Shown piece after piece: positions 10,301 through 20,340 of a DNA stretch of 64,000 nucleotides (within the stretch, counting starts at the first letter, position 1; each line of letters begins with the position of its first letter). Where the stretch lies: assembly GCA_018398805.1 (NCBI GenBank), contig JAGFBZ010000850.1:682001-746000 (forward strand), in the 5' to 3' direction. The notes under the pieces were generated by a model that made no database searches, was not told the origin of the DNA, and saw nothing but the letters and a program-made list of their open reading frames with translations. Made by a program: the position numbers and the translations under genes. Source of the DNA: Hirundichthys speculiger (Eukaryota; Chordata; Actinopteri; Beloniformes; Exocoetidae).

Positions 10301-12391
10301 AATCAGGACAAATTTCCCCATTCAAAGATGTGAAGGAAAGATACGATATGGATCATAGCAGTGCACATTAACAATGAATTAATTTCTTATCAAAGAAGAG
10401 ACTGAACTAGATGGAAAAAAAAAACAAAGTGGACTGCAACAATGAAATAAATATTTAATATGAATAAAGTCAAGGAAATGTCTTCTTGCTTGTCCCAACC
10501 ACTGAGTAATCCTATTATTTCTTTGTGTCAGGACTGGTAGATGGTGTGCTCTTTTAACTCCTAACTTTGTTTAGGTTCAACAAAGTTCTTGGCAATGTAT
10601 TTCTCTTCCCCACATTATGTCAAACACATAAACAGCACTTCTTATTCTATACATATACAATATATAGTCCTAGAAAATATGATTAATGCTTTGTGTTTTG
10701 TGATAAAAGTGAAAAACAGTGAAGATCACTGTTGTAAACCCTTATATATTCTTTGGATTTGCACACATCTCTGAAATTTGGAGCTCAGTAGAGCTGAACA
10801 TGAAGATTGAGGGGAAAACACCAAAAAAAAAAAAAAAGAAAAATCAAACAAAAGATGTTCCACTGAAGAGGAAATTACAAACAGACACAGTGTTGTGACA
10901 GCAAAGACAGTCTGGTTGGCCCAGGTAGCTCTTACACTGCCTCCATGGTTGGGGCACGACAGCAGCTGGCCCGTAGCGACAGAGGTGATGTTGTTGAGGA
11001 CAGCAGCCTCCTGGCTGCAGCTGTCCGGCGCTCGTTGCAGCACGTCCATCAGGTTGGTGATGAAGAAGTTGTTCTGCAATGCCGCCACACCCTTTTCCGG
11101 CAGGATCGAGGTCTGGCGGCACACAGGGCACGACAGGGTCAGGCTGTGGGCCGGGATGTAATTCTGCAGGCACCTTGAAGTGGATTCAAACACAATCTCA
11201 TTTAGTTTTCTTGACACATATCCGCATTTAGAGGCAGAGGCATTTGGCATTAGGCTTACACCAGTACTAGACAATGAACTCTTTACTTCTTTATCGGCTG
11301 TACAAATCAGGAGCATCTCAATATGATGACCCCCCCCCCCCCATAATCTAATTATGGTGAAACTTGAGATCAGTGAAGGCTATCGGGAATAAGGACAAAG
11401 AAAGCCCTTGAACAGAAAATACAACACAAGGATTTTTTTCAAGTGAAGTGCATAAATTACTGATGATCATCTTTTAGATTCTTAGTCCTTGTCTTCTGCA
11501 TTCGGATAGATTTTTACACAGACTGTCAGACCACAAACTGTCTCATGGTCCACGGACTGTGTTGCACTATGGACAATCTGCGGTGAGGAAAAAGTATTGA
11601 CAAAGTTGAATATATATAAGTTTTTTATATATAAGTGACCTGGTGTAAATATATCTAATACAGTGTTCACTCTAACTGCTGTAAAATCTATGATGTGACG
11701 GCTATGAAATCATTTCCTTTATGACCTTGGTTGTGAGTGGTTGTTCGGCTGGCTCCCATCACAATTCCTCCAAACACAGAGCGCTGTAAGTGCTGTGCAC
11801 TCAAAAGTACTTTACTAAGCCCCACTTCAGGGAAACTGAAATATACCTTTGGAATATTTTCAGTGCGATTTGATCAGATCCAGTTCTTAAATGCTCACCA
11901 TCAGCTGGATGGTAGAATATACACAATGAGAAAACAAATTGTTTGCTAAATTGTTAACACAATGACTCTCCAGAAGCAACCAGAGCAAAAGGAACAGCCT
12001 GGCACATCCACAATTCCTCCTTTGTGTCAGAAACAATGGCTATTTAACAGAGAGGATGAGGCCAACACACAAAAGTCGAGAGCATGTCTCACCATCTCCC
12101 ACGACTGAATGTTCATATTTGGGAAAAAACAAAAATAAAACAATGTAGAGTTAATTTAAAATCATTTTTTTGTCTTTTTTCCCCCTAGAGAATCTGTTTA
12201 AATTTACACACAGAACTTAACTTTCCCATATACAAAATTCACAGCTCAGTAACTCACCTCTCACAGAAGGTGTGCAGGCAGGGCAGGACTTTGGGGTTTT
12301 CGTAGCGGTCCAGACATATGCTGCAGATTAGGAACTGCTTGTCAATTTGGCGGACAACAGGACTTGGAATTGTGGTGCCTTCAGTGGCCAT
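2715..12391 (-). CDS. trim2: trim2: TRIM-NHL E3 ubiquitin ligase, 9 coding exons, 3' end outside window
   Basis: Spliced gene. From the known family, TRIM2 is a cytoplasmic RING E3 ligase, best studied in neurons, where neurofilament light chain is a reported substrate. Joining exons 12258-12391, 10936-11173, 9322-9473, 8994-9174, 6427-7150, 5898-6001, 3725-3892, 3164-3332 and 2715-2785 gives 1941 bases, or 647 uninterrupted codons. The order is RING (Cys23/26/38, His40, Cys43/46/60/63), B-box (Cys118, His121, Cys130/133/138/141, His146/149), coiled coil, filamin-type Ig domain (about 320-421), then NHL repeats. Adding the 97 residues I expect after exon 9 gives 744, the length I recall for human TRIM2. 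The N-terminus ([20 protein letters not shown]) fits TRIM2 better than TRIM3. The ATG at 12391 has A at -3 and G at +4. Whether this is the a or b teleost paralogue is unresolved. Confidence 0.95.
3164..3332 (-). CDS. trim2: trim2 coding exon 8 (NHL repeats)
   Basis: 169 bp. The acceptor is CATCCAG and the donor GCAG|GTGCGC. It encodes [16 protein letters not shown] and onward through GNGDKQFAG. The blocks GHIIVVDN and VFIFQ mark the NHL beta-propeller blade. The first codon is Asn where I recall Thr in human TRIM2. Confidence 0.93.
3725..3892 (-). CDS. trim2: trim2 coding exon 7 (NHL repeat)
   Basis: 168 bp, exactly 56 codons, phase 0 at both ends. The acceptor is AATGCAG and the donor AAG|GTAAGC. 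It starts [13 protein letters not shown] and contains [19 protein letters not shown], a canonical NHL blade. Confidence 0.95.
4071..4780. mobile_element. Degraded Tc1/mariner-like fragment split by poly-C
   Basis: The start (cagtgcagtgaaaacgcat, then tgccccctgac) and later blocks (tttcagatcatcaaacac, gtgtggaaaaagtggtagccccc-like, aagatctaaagaagc-like) resemble a Tc1-like family common in fish. The middle is replaced by a 71-base poly-C run, and no transposase frame survives. It lies in the trim2 intron between exons 7 and 6. Boundaries are approximate. Confidence 0.5.
4295..4365. repeat. Poly-C tract of 71 bases
   Basis: Uninterrupted C run from 4295 to 4365. On the trim2 transcript strand it reads as 71 consecutive G. 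It lies inside a decayed Tc1-like fragment at a point where that family reads tgccccct, so it probably grew from a short C run. The exact length in an assembly is unreliable. Confidence 0.9.
4785..5100 (+). mobile_element. LINE ORF2 C-terminal fragment
   Basis: The translation contains [19 protein letters not shown], then [19 protein letters not shown] and [14 protein letters not shown] recognise these as the C-terminal tail of a reverse-transcriptase ORF of fish non-LTR retrotransposons. The fragment is short and 5'-truncated. The clade (L2/CR1 or Rex-like) is not certain. Confidence 0.6.
5101..5897. other. trim2 intron sequence, no recognised feature
   Basis: Intron between exon 6 and the LINE fragment. 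It contains a short C run at 5521-5534. I see no coding or repeat signature I can name. Confidence 0.5.
5898..6001 (-). CDS. trim2: trim2 coding exon 6 (first NHL repeat)
   Basis: 104 bp. The acceptor is TTTTACAG and the donor CAG|GTAAAA. It completes the Gly codon split from exon 5 and encodes [18 protein letters not shown] through [10 protein letters not shown], the first NHL blade. It ends in phase 0. Confidence 0.94.
6427..7150 (-). CDS. trim2: trim2 coding exon 5 (coiled-coil end, filamin domain, linker)
   Basis: 724 bp, the largest trim2 exon here. The acceptor is CATGCCTAG and the donor CG|GTAAGA. It begins [17 protein letters not shown] (end of the coiled coil), passes through [15 protein letters not shown], and then forms the filamin-type Ig domain ([40 protein letters not shown]). 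It ends in the basic linker [19 protein letters not shown] before the NHL region. No frame disruption is seen. Confidence 0.96.
7151..8993. other. trim2 intron between exons 4 and 5
   Basis: About 1.8 kb of AT-rich intron. I see no second gene, clear transposon ends or RNA gene. Short C and A/T runs occur. Confidence 0.5.
8994..9174 (-). CDS. trim2: trim2 coding exon 4 (coiled coil)
   Basis: 181 bp. The acceptor is TTTCCAG and the donor AAG|GTGAGG. With the two bases from exon 3 it encodes [19 protein letters not shown] and onward to [14 protein letters not shown]. The pattern is helical with heptad-like Leu spacing, as in the TRIM dimerisation coiled coil. Confidence 0.94.
9322..9473 (-). 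CDS. trim2: trim2 coding exon 3 (B-box, start of coiled coil)
   Basis: 152 bp. The acceptor is GTCCTAG and the donor AAGAG|GTACAA. It encodes [26 protein letters not shown] and [18 protein letters not shown]. It carries six of the eight B-box zinc ligands. The other two (Cys118, His121) are in exon 2. Confidence 0.95.
9474..10935. other. trim2 intron between exons 2 and 3
   Basis: AT-rich intron of about 1.5 kb. Several short open frames on both strands lack splice context or family resemblance. Nothing is called. Confidence 0.5.
10936..11173 (-). CDS. trim2: trim2 coding exon 2 (second half of RING)
   Basis: 238 bp. The acceptor is ACTTCAAG and the donor AGT|GTAAGA. It completes Arg45 and encodes [20 protein letters not shown] and onward through [16 protein letters not shown] to SCPNHGGS. 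It contributes RING ligands Cys46, Cys60 and Cys63 and the first B-box ligands. Confidence 0.95.
11174..12257. other. trim2 intron between exons 1 and 2
   Basis: About 1.1 kb of intron with a C run at 11330-11342. No other recognised feature. Confidence 0.5.
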
Positions 12392-12436
12392 CCTAAAATT
12401 CTGACATCAGAATCCCTCTTCCTCTTACCCTGCACC
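12258..12436 (-). CDS. trim2: trim2 coding exon 1 with start codon
   Basis: The coding part is 12258-12391 (134 bp): [20 protein letters not shown], then [20 protein letters not shown] and FCE. The donor is GAGAG|GTGAGT. The most likely acceptor is CACTCTTCAG, ending at 12437 after a pyrimidine-rich stretch, which leaves 45 bases of 5'UTR with in-frame stops before the ATG. A second acceptor, ATGTCAG, about 14 bases upstream of the ATG would keep the frame open and could support an N-terminally extended isoform. Confidence 0.93.
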
Positions 12437-12865
12437 CTGAAGAGTGACAGAAGGGGGACAGACCCGTGAAAAAGTAGCAAAATGGCACAGCGCATGATCA
12501 AACACACAGTGACGATGATAAGGGGATGAATGGACATCTGTGGCTGAGTAAGATCTGAGCTTTTGACTAGATTTCTGTTTGTTCTAATCTCTTTAAATGA
12601 AAGACAAAAATGCAAAAACAAAAGACCAGGTTGAAACCAACAGCTGCATGCTCCGTAGAGTGAAAACACATTAGCATATAGTTACAGCCATTAATCACTT
12701 TATCAGTGGGCTTAAAGATACAATCCCAATGAGGTTCCAATGAAATCAGCTGATGATCAAAACACTGACAGTATTGTCAAGCTCCAGAGCTCTCAGAGAG
12801 CATATCTTCCTATAAAGGCATGTTCTGTATTTCACACTTTAAACTACAGTAATCCTAATCTGACT

Positions 12866-12975
12866 GGCAACCTGTCTAGGGTGTAGCCCGGCCGTTTTGC
12901 CCAAAGAGAGCTGGGATAGGCATGACCCTAGATAGGACAAAACGGGCATGGATGATGGATGGATGGATAGGATGA
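12866..12975 (+). repeat. SINE/LINE 3' tail with GGAT microsatellite
   Basis: The sequence ggcaacctgtctagggtgta, gcccaaagagagctgggata and acgggcatggatgatggatg is the 3' tail shared with the SINE at 46435-46763, ending in a GGAT-type repeat. Only the tail is present. Confidence 0.6.
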
Positions 12976-13167
12976 TAGATAATCCAAATGCACCAAAATG
13001 CAGCTGGTTCCTCCTTTCCTTTCCCCTCTCTTGAGTAAAGTTCAAGATGTTCTGTGAGTGAGTGAATGTTCTTTCTTCACCTTTTGGAAACAGCAATGAA
13101 TAAAAGAATTTCAAAGACAAGGCTAAAGAAATATCCTGCAGAACAGATTGTGTCTAAAGATTGATGT

Positions 13168-13633
13168 GTCAGGTGTGAGGCAGAACGGAGGACCCAAGCG
13201 CAGGAGGGCTAAAAAATTAATTTATTTTCAAAAACAAAACAAAATCCAGACTAAACCCAAAATCCACAACAGCAATCCAAAAGGGGAAAACAACAAGATC
13301 CAAAAACAAACCAAAAATCCACAAACATAATCCAAACAAGCATTTAACCTGAGACAGAGACTTACTTAACATAAGACGCAAAACAGAAGACAACAGACCA
13401 GCACAGACAGAGGAGATGACAGGACTTAAATACACAGGGAACCCAAAGAGAGGCAGGTGCAGACAATCAGGATAACAAGAGGGAAGGAAGCAAAGCTGAA
13501 ATCAACAGAGACAAGACAGACCTTCAAAGTAAAACAGGAAACAGGTGACACAAAAGACACGGATTGACGCCAACTTAACACAGAACAAAGAAAAACCCAA
13601 AATGGCCGTCATGGCCGCCCCAGACCATGACAT
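13168..13633. repeat. A-rich interspersed repeat with TGTCA/TGACA ends
   Basis: The unit starts tgtcaggtgtgaggcagaac and ends cgccccagaccatgaca, so its termini are inverted (TGTCA...TGACA). It is nearly devoid of T in the middle on the plus strand and has no coding capacity. It could be a solo LTR (TG...CA ends) or a MITE. I found no clear target duplication. Confidence 0.35.
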
Positions 13634-15150
13634 GATGTTACGTTCTGATACTATCAAACATGAATTAGACCTACCACAGTGACATGATTTTAACTAGATC
13701 CGCTATGAATGAATGATGCACAGTTTCAATTCAATTCAATTCAATTTAAAAATACTTAATTGATCCCCGGAAGAAAATTAAATTCATCTTTTGTCTATTC
13801 AAAATTCGTAGCCTTTACGATACATTATATTGCAGATTATGATATATCTAGATATGGTTTTGAGATAAAAAGTATTGGAAGTGATCAGCACTTGATGTCA
13901 GCAGATATATTCATCCAGTTGATCTGTATTTAGTGAGAAGAGATACAACTGGTCTGTTTATAGTTGTTAGTGGTCTAAAGAAGTAAAATGACCACTTCCA
14001 CTAGCCTACATGTTTAGTTTAGTCCATAGTTCATAGTTCCCTCTGTTAGCCTTGGCGTTACATTTACAGTTGCATATGATCAAATGTGGAGTCTAGCTCT
14101 TTTTTTTTCCCCCATGCTTTGCTGGTTTTGGTGACATTTGAGCCAGGCTTTTTTTGTTTTTCTTTCCAGCTGCAGATTATTTGGTTGGTTGGGTTTTTAT
14201 GAATCTGCTTTATCTCAACGTCCACAAACCTAATTATTTTTTGCTGGATGAAGTTTATTTTTTTATCCTAAAGTGGGTCTTGATCCTCACATTGAAAAGC
14301 CCTGCTGTGGAATAGCAGGGGGCTGTCCATAAGGAGCTGTGCTTTCTGCTTGTCATAAAAGGGTTTTCAGGTGTTAAATTTTTGATTATGGAGTAAAAGT
14401 GAAGCACTCTGTGCTAAGCACAATTGAGAGAAGCAGAGCTGAATCCACCAAAATATAACACTACAGTATAAGTACATGATCTTACTTTCACAGCTATCAT
14501 GCAGAATTTCCAACTCGCTCCTCAGTTTTCTCTGAAACATCCTTCCTTGCATAGTCCCACGTGTCTGATGTCCCTGTAACACTATCTGGCAGCCAACTTA
14601 GACACAGAAAGTGTGTCAGTGCTTTTATTGTCTCTTCACATTCAAGACGGGCACAAAAACAGGCCACCTCTGCCACTGAGACGAAACCCTCAGGGACTGC
14701 ACTTCTTCCGTTGCTGCATGCTCTTTCTCCTCCATTCTGTTTTCTCTTAATCTCACTCTCTCATTCACATCTCCTTCTTTCAAGAGTGTGTTGCTTTGGC
14801 AAGCGAGATAGCTTAGAGTGCTGGATGCAATTATTGAACGGTAACAATCAACATTTCCATGATGTTGGATGGTTTGTATGTAATGTTTTCAATGTCTACT
14901 AAAAAGTGATGCGGTGAGCAATCTAGTTTGAAAACAAAAAGAAGCTTGTGCTGCAACAAGAACAGAGAAAAATCATGTTACTGACTCTTCAGCAAGCTGA
15001 ATAAGTAACTGACCAGCTGAATGGTACAAAGATGTCACAGAGGGGTGTCTATACATGAAATGAAAGCAGTCTGTGAGATTTGAATGACAACATGCCAGCA
15101 CATACATGCACAAACAAAAGCAGAGATTAGCCTGTCTGTCAAAGACTCAC

Positions 15151-15335
15151 CAGCTCCTCAGAGCAGATCAATCGCGGATGAACAGAACATCAAAATCCAC
15201 ACTGATTAATAAATGAGAAATCCTGCAGACTACCACAACAGGACAACGGCACCACTGTGCTGACGGTGCACAAGGTCGCAGCAGCCACACAACGCTCCTC
15301 TCTTACATAATCAGACCCGCAGCAGCTAAGCGGAA
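15151..15335 (-). promoter_or_regulatory. Candidate alternative first exon of trim2
   Basis: On the minus strand a strong donor, GAGGAGCTG|GTGAGTC, sits at 15151/15150, preceded by about 180 bases with more CpG than its surroundings (for example in caccgtcagc and tccgcgattg). No acceptor or long open frame is evident, which fits an untranslated first exon. TRIM2 has several alternative 5' exons in mammals. The 5' limit shown is a guess. Confidence 0.3.
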
Positions 15336-16598
15336 TAATTCCTGCTGGATTGAGTCGTCATCAAAACATACAGAGGGAGGTACACATGACAGAAGCGAAA
15401 AATTATTGGAGGAATTTATACCAGCTCCGTAAGAAAACAGTCATGCAAAATGTGAGCAGCTATTAAATGTTAAAGAACAACTATGCACATTTCAGTAAGA
15501 CGACTTACAGTGTTACGTTTACAGACAGATCAACAGGCGTCATCCATCCCAGTACACAGCTGGAAAATTTGGCTCCAGTAAGTGAAATGGAAGTTCTTCT
15601 TGAATTAGATCCCTCTAAACCTGCCTTCAAGTCACATCAGTCCTAACATGAAATGATGCTTCCCTCCTATCAGCAAATATGAGATGCCAGGATGTGTGTG
15701 AGCATGATGACTTCTTTGTGCATTTATGAGTGTGAGCAAAGTTGAGGAGCCAGATTGTGTTTCAGTATTAGATCATCTTTTCCCCTTCCTCCATCCCTCC
15801 CTTCTCTCTTCTTCTCCACCACTTCCTTTCCTCCCATCACTTGCATTCCCTGCTCAGTCTGTCTCTTCCGTTCACCTCACTCCTTCCCCTCTATCTGAAG
15901 TAAATGCTGCCTCACTGCAGCTCAGCGCAATGAGCGTGTGCAGCATCAGGAGTGAGTGTGTGAGTATTGGCTGACAGCTGGTGATCTAACAAATAGAAAA
16001 AAAGGGAGAGCAGTTAAGGCTTTCCTCTACAGCCAATGGAGATGAAGAAAAAGGGGAGCTTTCTCAGGGCACTTCTATGTGGATGTGTGCAAGGCTGCTG
16101 ACTCACCATCCATGCATGCACATTACAAAGAGCTGAGCTGAAAGAAAGCCAGTCAGAAAATATGAAGAGAGTGAATCAAGTATGACAGAAAGGGAAGAGT
16201 TGAGCAGTGTGCTTCCAATCTGCCGCAAGCGCCGATGCTCTTTAATATGCATTCACAAAATCTTTAATGAATGTCTCAGAAAAAATATTGATCCGCTCTG
16301 CTATCACTGTCCAAGTTGGACACCAAAGAGTAGTCTGCACCTCCAAGAATGTATAACTTAAAACCAAGAAGCAACACGTCCAACAATGGTAAAGCTGATC
16401 TGACACAGAGGCTCCAGATAGACAGTAGCAGTAAGCAGGAGGGACTGCGGTGCTTGCTTTGAGGAGTTGGTGTAATCCAGGACTTGTTACTGTGAAGGAA
16501 TGGTGCCCAGGATATTGAGGATATATTAGCTCTGACTTTCCATCCATATTACCTACCTTAAAAAATAAAAAAAGAACTATGCTATTTTGTCAGCAGTA
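15336..16598. other. Intronic or upstream sequence, nothing recognised
   Basis: A pyrimidine-rich patch lies at 15775-15900. The plus-strand open frame over it is low complexity (Ser/Pro/Leu) and is not called. Confidence 0.5.
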
Positions 16599-17432
16599 CA
16601 GTGATCCCTTATTTTTCGTGGTTAACGGGGACCGGCGCCTAACCCTAACCCCCCCCCCCGACAATCAAAATCCGCGATCTGGAGCCAGTTCCCCCCGAGC
16701 CTCAATAATCTGTTTAAAATATGTTTAAAAACCCCAAAAAAGTAGTGAGGCACTGCTGCGAAACAAGACAAAGGCTCAACTGTGGTCTTTCTGTTACCGT
16801 CACAGTCTCTGGTCTCCGAACCGATAGTAAAGAAACCACTAGGGTTGCCAACCGTCCCTTGAAAAACGGAACCCTCCCCTATTTATAAACTAAAGTACAA
16901 GTCTATAAATAGGGGAGGGTTCCGTTTTTCAAGGGACGGTTGGCAACCCTAGAAACCACTGGTATTGTGCTATTTTTGGCTTGTAATTAGCGGCTAACAC
17001 GCTAACAACAAAAAAACAAAAAGTCCGGTTTTCTCTGCATGGAACGAGCACTTTATTCTGGCGCTGCAGGAACTTGTAACATCACACAGGTTGTATTGTT
17101 CGGCTCCTTTCGATTAACAGAGAAAGTAAATCTATACACGCTGGGCTGCTGTTTATGCTCACTCCACTCTTCATCTAACCTCGTTTTCTTCTGCCGTCCC
17201 ATGACACACACACTCCATTACCCATAAGGCCACATCATTACCCATAAGGCTACCTTCTTAAAGGGGCCAGGCTGGCTCACAGCATTTCTTCACTGTGAGA
17301 GAATGCGCACAAAATCCTGTGATGTTTCCGCGATTTTTTAATTTTTTAAAGATTATATTATATATTTCTGAAAAAAATCCGCAAAGCACTAAAACCGCAG
17401 TACTCAAACCATGAAGTGGCAAGGGATCACTG
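16599..17432 (+). mobile_element. Tigger/pogo-like non-autonomous element, copy 1
   Basis: The ends are CAGTGATCCCTTATTTTTCG and its inverse (aagggatcactg), flanked by TA on both sides (16597-16598, 17433-17434). The subterminal tcaaaatccgcgatc and the cgaaaaataaggg-type ends match Tigger/pogo-type repeats. It is related to 27257-27924 and, in reverse, to 62157-62549. It carries a palindromic MITE insertion at 16841-16950. It has no transposase. Confidence 0.75.
16841..16950. mobile_element. 110-bp palindromic MITE nested in Tigger-like copy 1
   Basis: Two perfect 47-bp inverted arms (AGGGTTGCCAACCGTCCCTT ... CCCCTATTTATA) are separated by 16 bases. The 10-base sequence AGAAACCACT flanks it directly on both sides (16831-16840 and 16951-16960). 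The homologous element at 27257-27924 has the uninterrupted site. The duplication may be 8-10 bp, since the outer bases can match by chance. The superfamily is not determined. Confidence 0.9.
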
Positions 17433-17790
17433 TATATGTCTTCCCTTCAATTTTTGTTGGAATTTTGGAATTCTGGACAGATCCAATAAGCCGAAAATTT
17501 ATTTTTAAAAAGGTTCAACTCAAGACAAGACTCGGGATTCTCCTACCTTGCACCCATCCACACAGATTTCACATCCTCCATGTATCCACAGTTGAGCCAG
17601 GAGAAGGTTCCAGGGCTCTGAAAGACATCCTGCCTTGTTCCACTACCTAAAATGTCTCATCCACGTACTCTCAGTGGCACTATAGACCACTTGTCGCTTG
17701 AAAGATTGTTACTGACCAACCTTGTTAAGCAAGCAATCTTAGTTCAGGAGTCACTGCATTTTTTTTTATTGTCAGCCCACCATCAGCAAG

Positions 17791-17990
17791 ACACTGAACC
17801 CTAACTTGCCTCCAGTGTGCCTGGCAGCGCCTTGCATGGCAGCAGCCGCCCACTGGTGTATGAATGTGAGTGTGTGAATGGGTGAATGAGAGGCCATTGT
17901 AAAGCGCTTTGGGGGCACCATGATGGTGTCTGGAAAGCGCTATATAAGTGCAGTCCATTTACCATTTACCATTTACCATCTACCTGCCTT
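17791..17990 (+). repeat. Interspersed repeat with (CATTTAC)n-type end
   Basis: It contains tgtaaagcgctttgggggca and gaaagcgctatataagtgca followed by tccatttaccatttacc repeats. I recognise this as the 3' end of a common fish interspersed repeat. The repeat class is not assigned. Confidence 0.5.
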
Positions 17991-20294
17991 ATCTGAGATC
18001 CCACTCTCAGCGTTCTCTGCTATCACTGGTTACGTGGCTGTTCACCCGGAAAACAGGTTTGTTTTGCGATGCAATGCAGAGGCGGTCTTCATGAAGGGAC
18101 AGAACAGAGTCTTGTCATTATGGAGGCTTTAATGAGCACACTAAAGTGTTGCATATCCTCAATACATCTATGCTAGAGAGTGCAGTTTTCTTTGCACCAG
18201 TTGGCCAGGGCAGCAGCATCAGTGCCAGTGACTCAAAGGAAGTGAAAAGGTTTTGGCTCGGTGCTTGGGGCAGCTCTTGGGACTCAGTTTTCAGACTGAG
18301 ATGGCTCCAAACAAAGAGGTCGAGTTATTGTCAGGTATCGTGGTGGAGTGCAACTCACAAGTGCAGGAGACTGGGAAGCAGGAGTAAACACAAATCAAGT
18401 TCTATATTTTCAACTCAAAACAATTCTAAGGCAGGATAACATAACCAAAACACAAACTGACAAGATTAACACTAAACTAAGCAGGTGAACAGAACAAGAC
18501 TCAAACCAGAAAATCATCACAAAAGTATTATTCCTTTCATTATGTGTCCTCTTTGACATCAGCCCTATCAAAATGATGTAAACTAACTCCTAAAAAGCTG
18601 ATTCCTTCCAGAGAAAATCTGTCTGAAATATGAAACAACGCAGATTGAGGTCACACATGGGTGATCAGTCAGAAAAACACCAGGCAGGAAGCAGCTGAGA
18701 GGCAAAGAAGCAAAACAAGAATCTAAAATAACAAGATGAAACAAACATACAGAGGCAGAGACTGAAAAGGCAAATATGAGGAAATAGTAAACTAAGAGAA
18801 AGGGAAAATAAAATGCATGACTGAAATGCTTGAAGCTGTTGATACACAGGAGTGACTGTACACGGAGGTGACTGAATGATAAACTCAAGTGATACACGAA
18901 AATGGTGGTAAACAAAGAAACACAGATTTAAATGTGGGTGGTTTCTAGTTCACGAGAAACCAAAAGCCACAAAGGATAAAGATAAGTTAAGTGTGGAAGG
19001 ATTTGGAGTGTGTTAACAATAAGAAAAATACAGGATGTACCACACTTCTCTTATTTGAAGGGTTTTTTTATAAATAAAGAGCAAAACACTGTAGTCCAGG
19101 TGCTTGAGTGGCTACAGTAGCTGCCCTTGATTTGGATAATGCAAATATTAATTCAGTGCTTGCATCCTTAGAACAAGCAGCTTCTGTGACAAGATCTGAC
19201 AAGATCGGCACTTTTTGTTTCTGAATGAACCAAGAAAACTCACTTAACAAATGATTAGCATATTCTGTTGCTGTTAAATGCTTCAGCAGTGACCGTAAAC
19301 AGAAAAGTTGTTTTATGGCTAATGAATGACAGGTTAGGGCATTGAGTCCTCAGGTTCAAAGAAGCCAACATAACCCTCTTTTGACTTTAAGCCATCATAA
19401 AGAAGAAACACAAATAGCTGAGAGGCACAAGCTCATGATTCAACCTGTTTTAGCTGCTTCACTCTTCACACCCACATCATTTTCACTGACGTATTTAGAC
19501 ACTTCAGTCCTTTAAACAGCAAAAACATGCAAACTCACCTTATATGAGAGCTCAAACTAAAAGCAACGCCTACCTAAGAAAAAAACAAAACAAAACAAAA
19601 CCATCTCATTCACTTATATTAAGTATATTTTGGCACAGATTGCCCTGTGCCAGTATCCCACAGCTCTTTCCAGAGCACTGACCTCAGCTGCTTTTTTATG
19701 TCTCTTTCCATTTCTGAACCCACAACATAGTTTGTCACACTGCCCATTCAGAATGAGCACTTTCAAAATATAAACATCTGGGGTGCAGGCAAACAGGTGA
19801 TTTCCTTTCCTTTACAAATTTAATCAGAGGACAAACTTTTTATTTGGCAGCACTGATAGTGAGCAAGTTGTTTTTGTCTAACTCCGATAACTTGGATAAC
19901 TTGTCTCATCACTCCAGCTGCTTTTGCACTCCTTAGCGCAATTTAAAATGAAATAAAGTGGATGCAATTTCCGAAAGCATTTTCAGACTGAAGACCATGT
20001 ATAAATACAGTAATAAGCTAGATAAAGTCCCGTTAGGGGCAATATGAGAGGCTGGAATTTGAATAAATACCTAGTATAATTTCTAAAACTTTTATATTCA
20101 TTTGTTCTGCTGTGTAAGTTAGCTCAAAACAACAAAGGAGACGTGTGAACTCAAGACTAATAATTTTCATCAGTCATCCTCTGAAAAACTGTGGCAATGT
20201 GCCATCCCTTATAAAAGGCAAATTGTCCATAAGACTGTATTTATATGGCCCTTTTTTAATCTCTTGTTGACCACTCTATCTTGATCGTCACCAG

Positions 20295-20340
20295 GATAGT
20301 GAATCCATTACACAGCAGGCTGTGTAATGGATTCACTATC
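20295..20340. repeat. 46-bp near-perfect palindrome
   Basis: The 22-base arm GATAGTGAATCCATTACACAGC is followed by two bases (AG) and then its exact reverse complement. I see no flanking target duplication and no similar copy elsewhere in the window. Confidence 0.9.

Larger units (their letters stand above)
12437..15150. other. trim2 5' intron with repeats
   Basis: No coding sequence is recognised. It contains a SINE/LINE tail (12866-12975), an A-rich interspersed repeat (about 13168-13633), and a short (AATTC)n block at 13724-13745 followed by the fish-typical motif ttaattgatccccggaagaa. Confidence 0.5.

Noticed and set aside
15726..15974. Plus-strand Ser/Pro/Leu-rich open frame
   Set aside because: Low-complexity pyrimidine-rich DNA, with no domain or splice signals.
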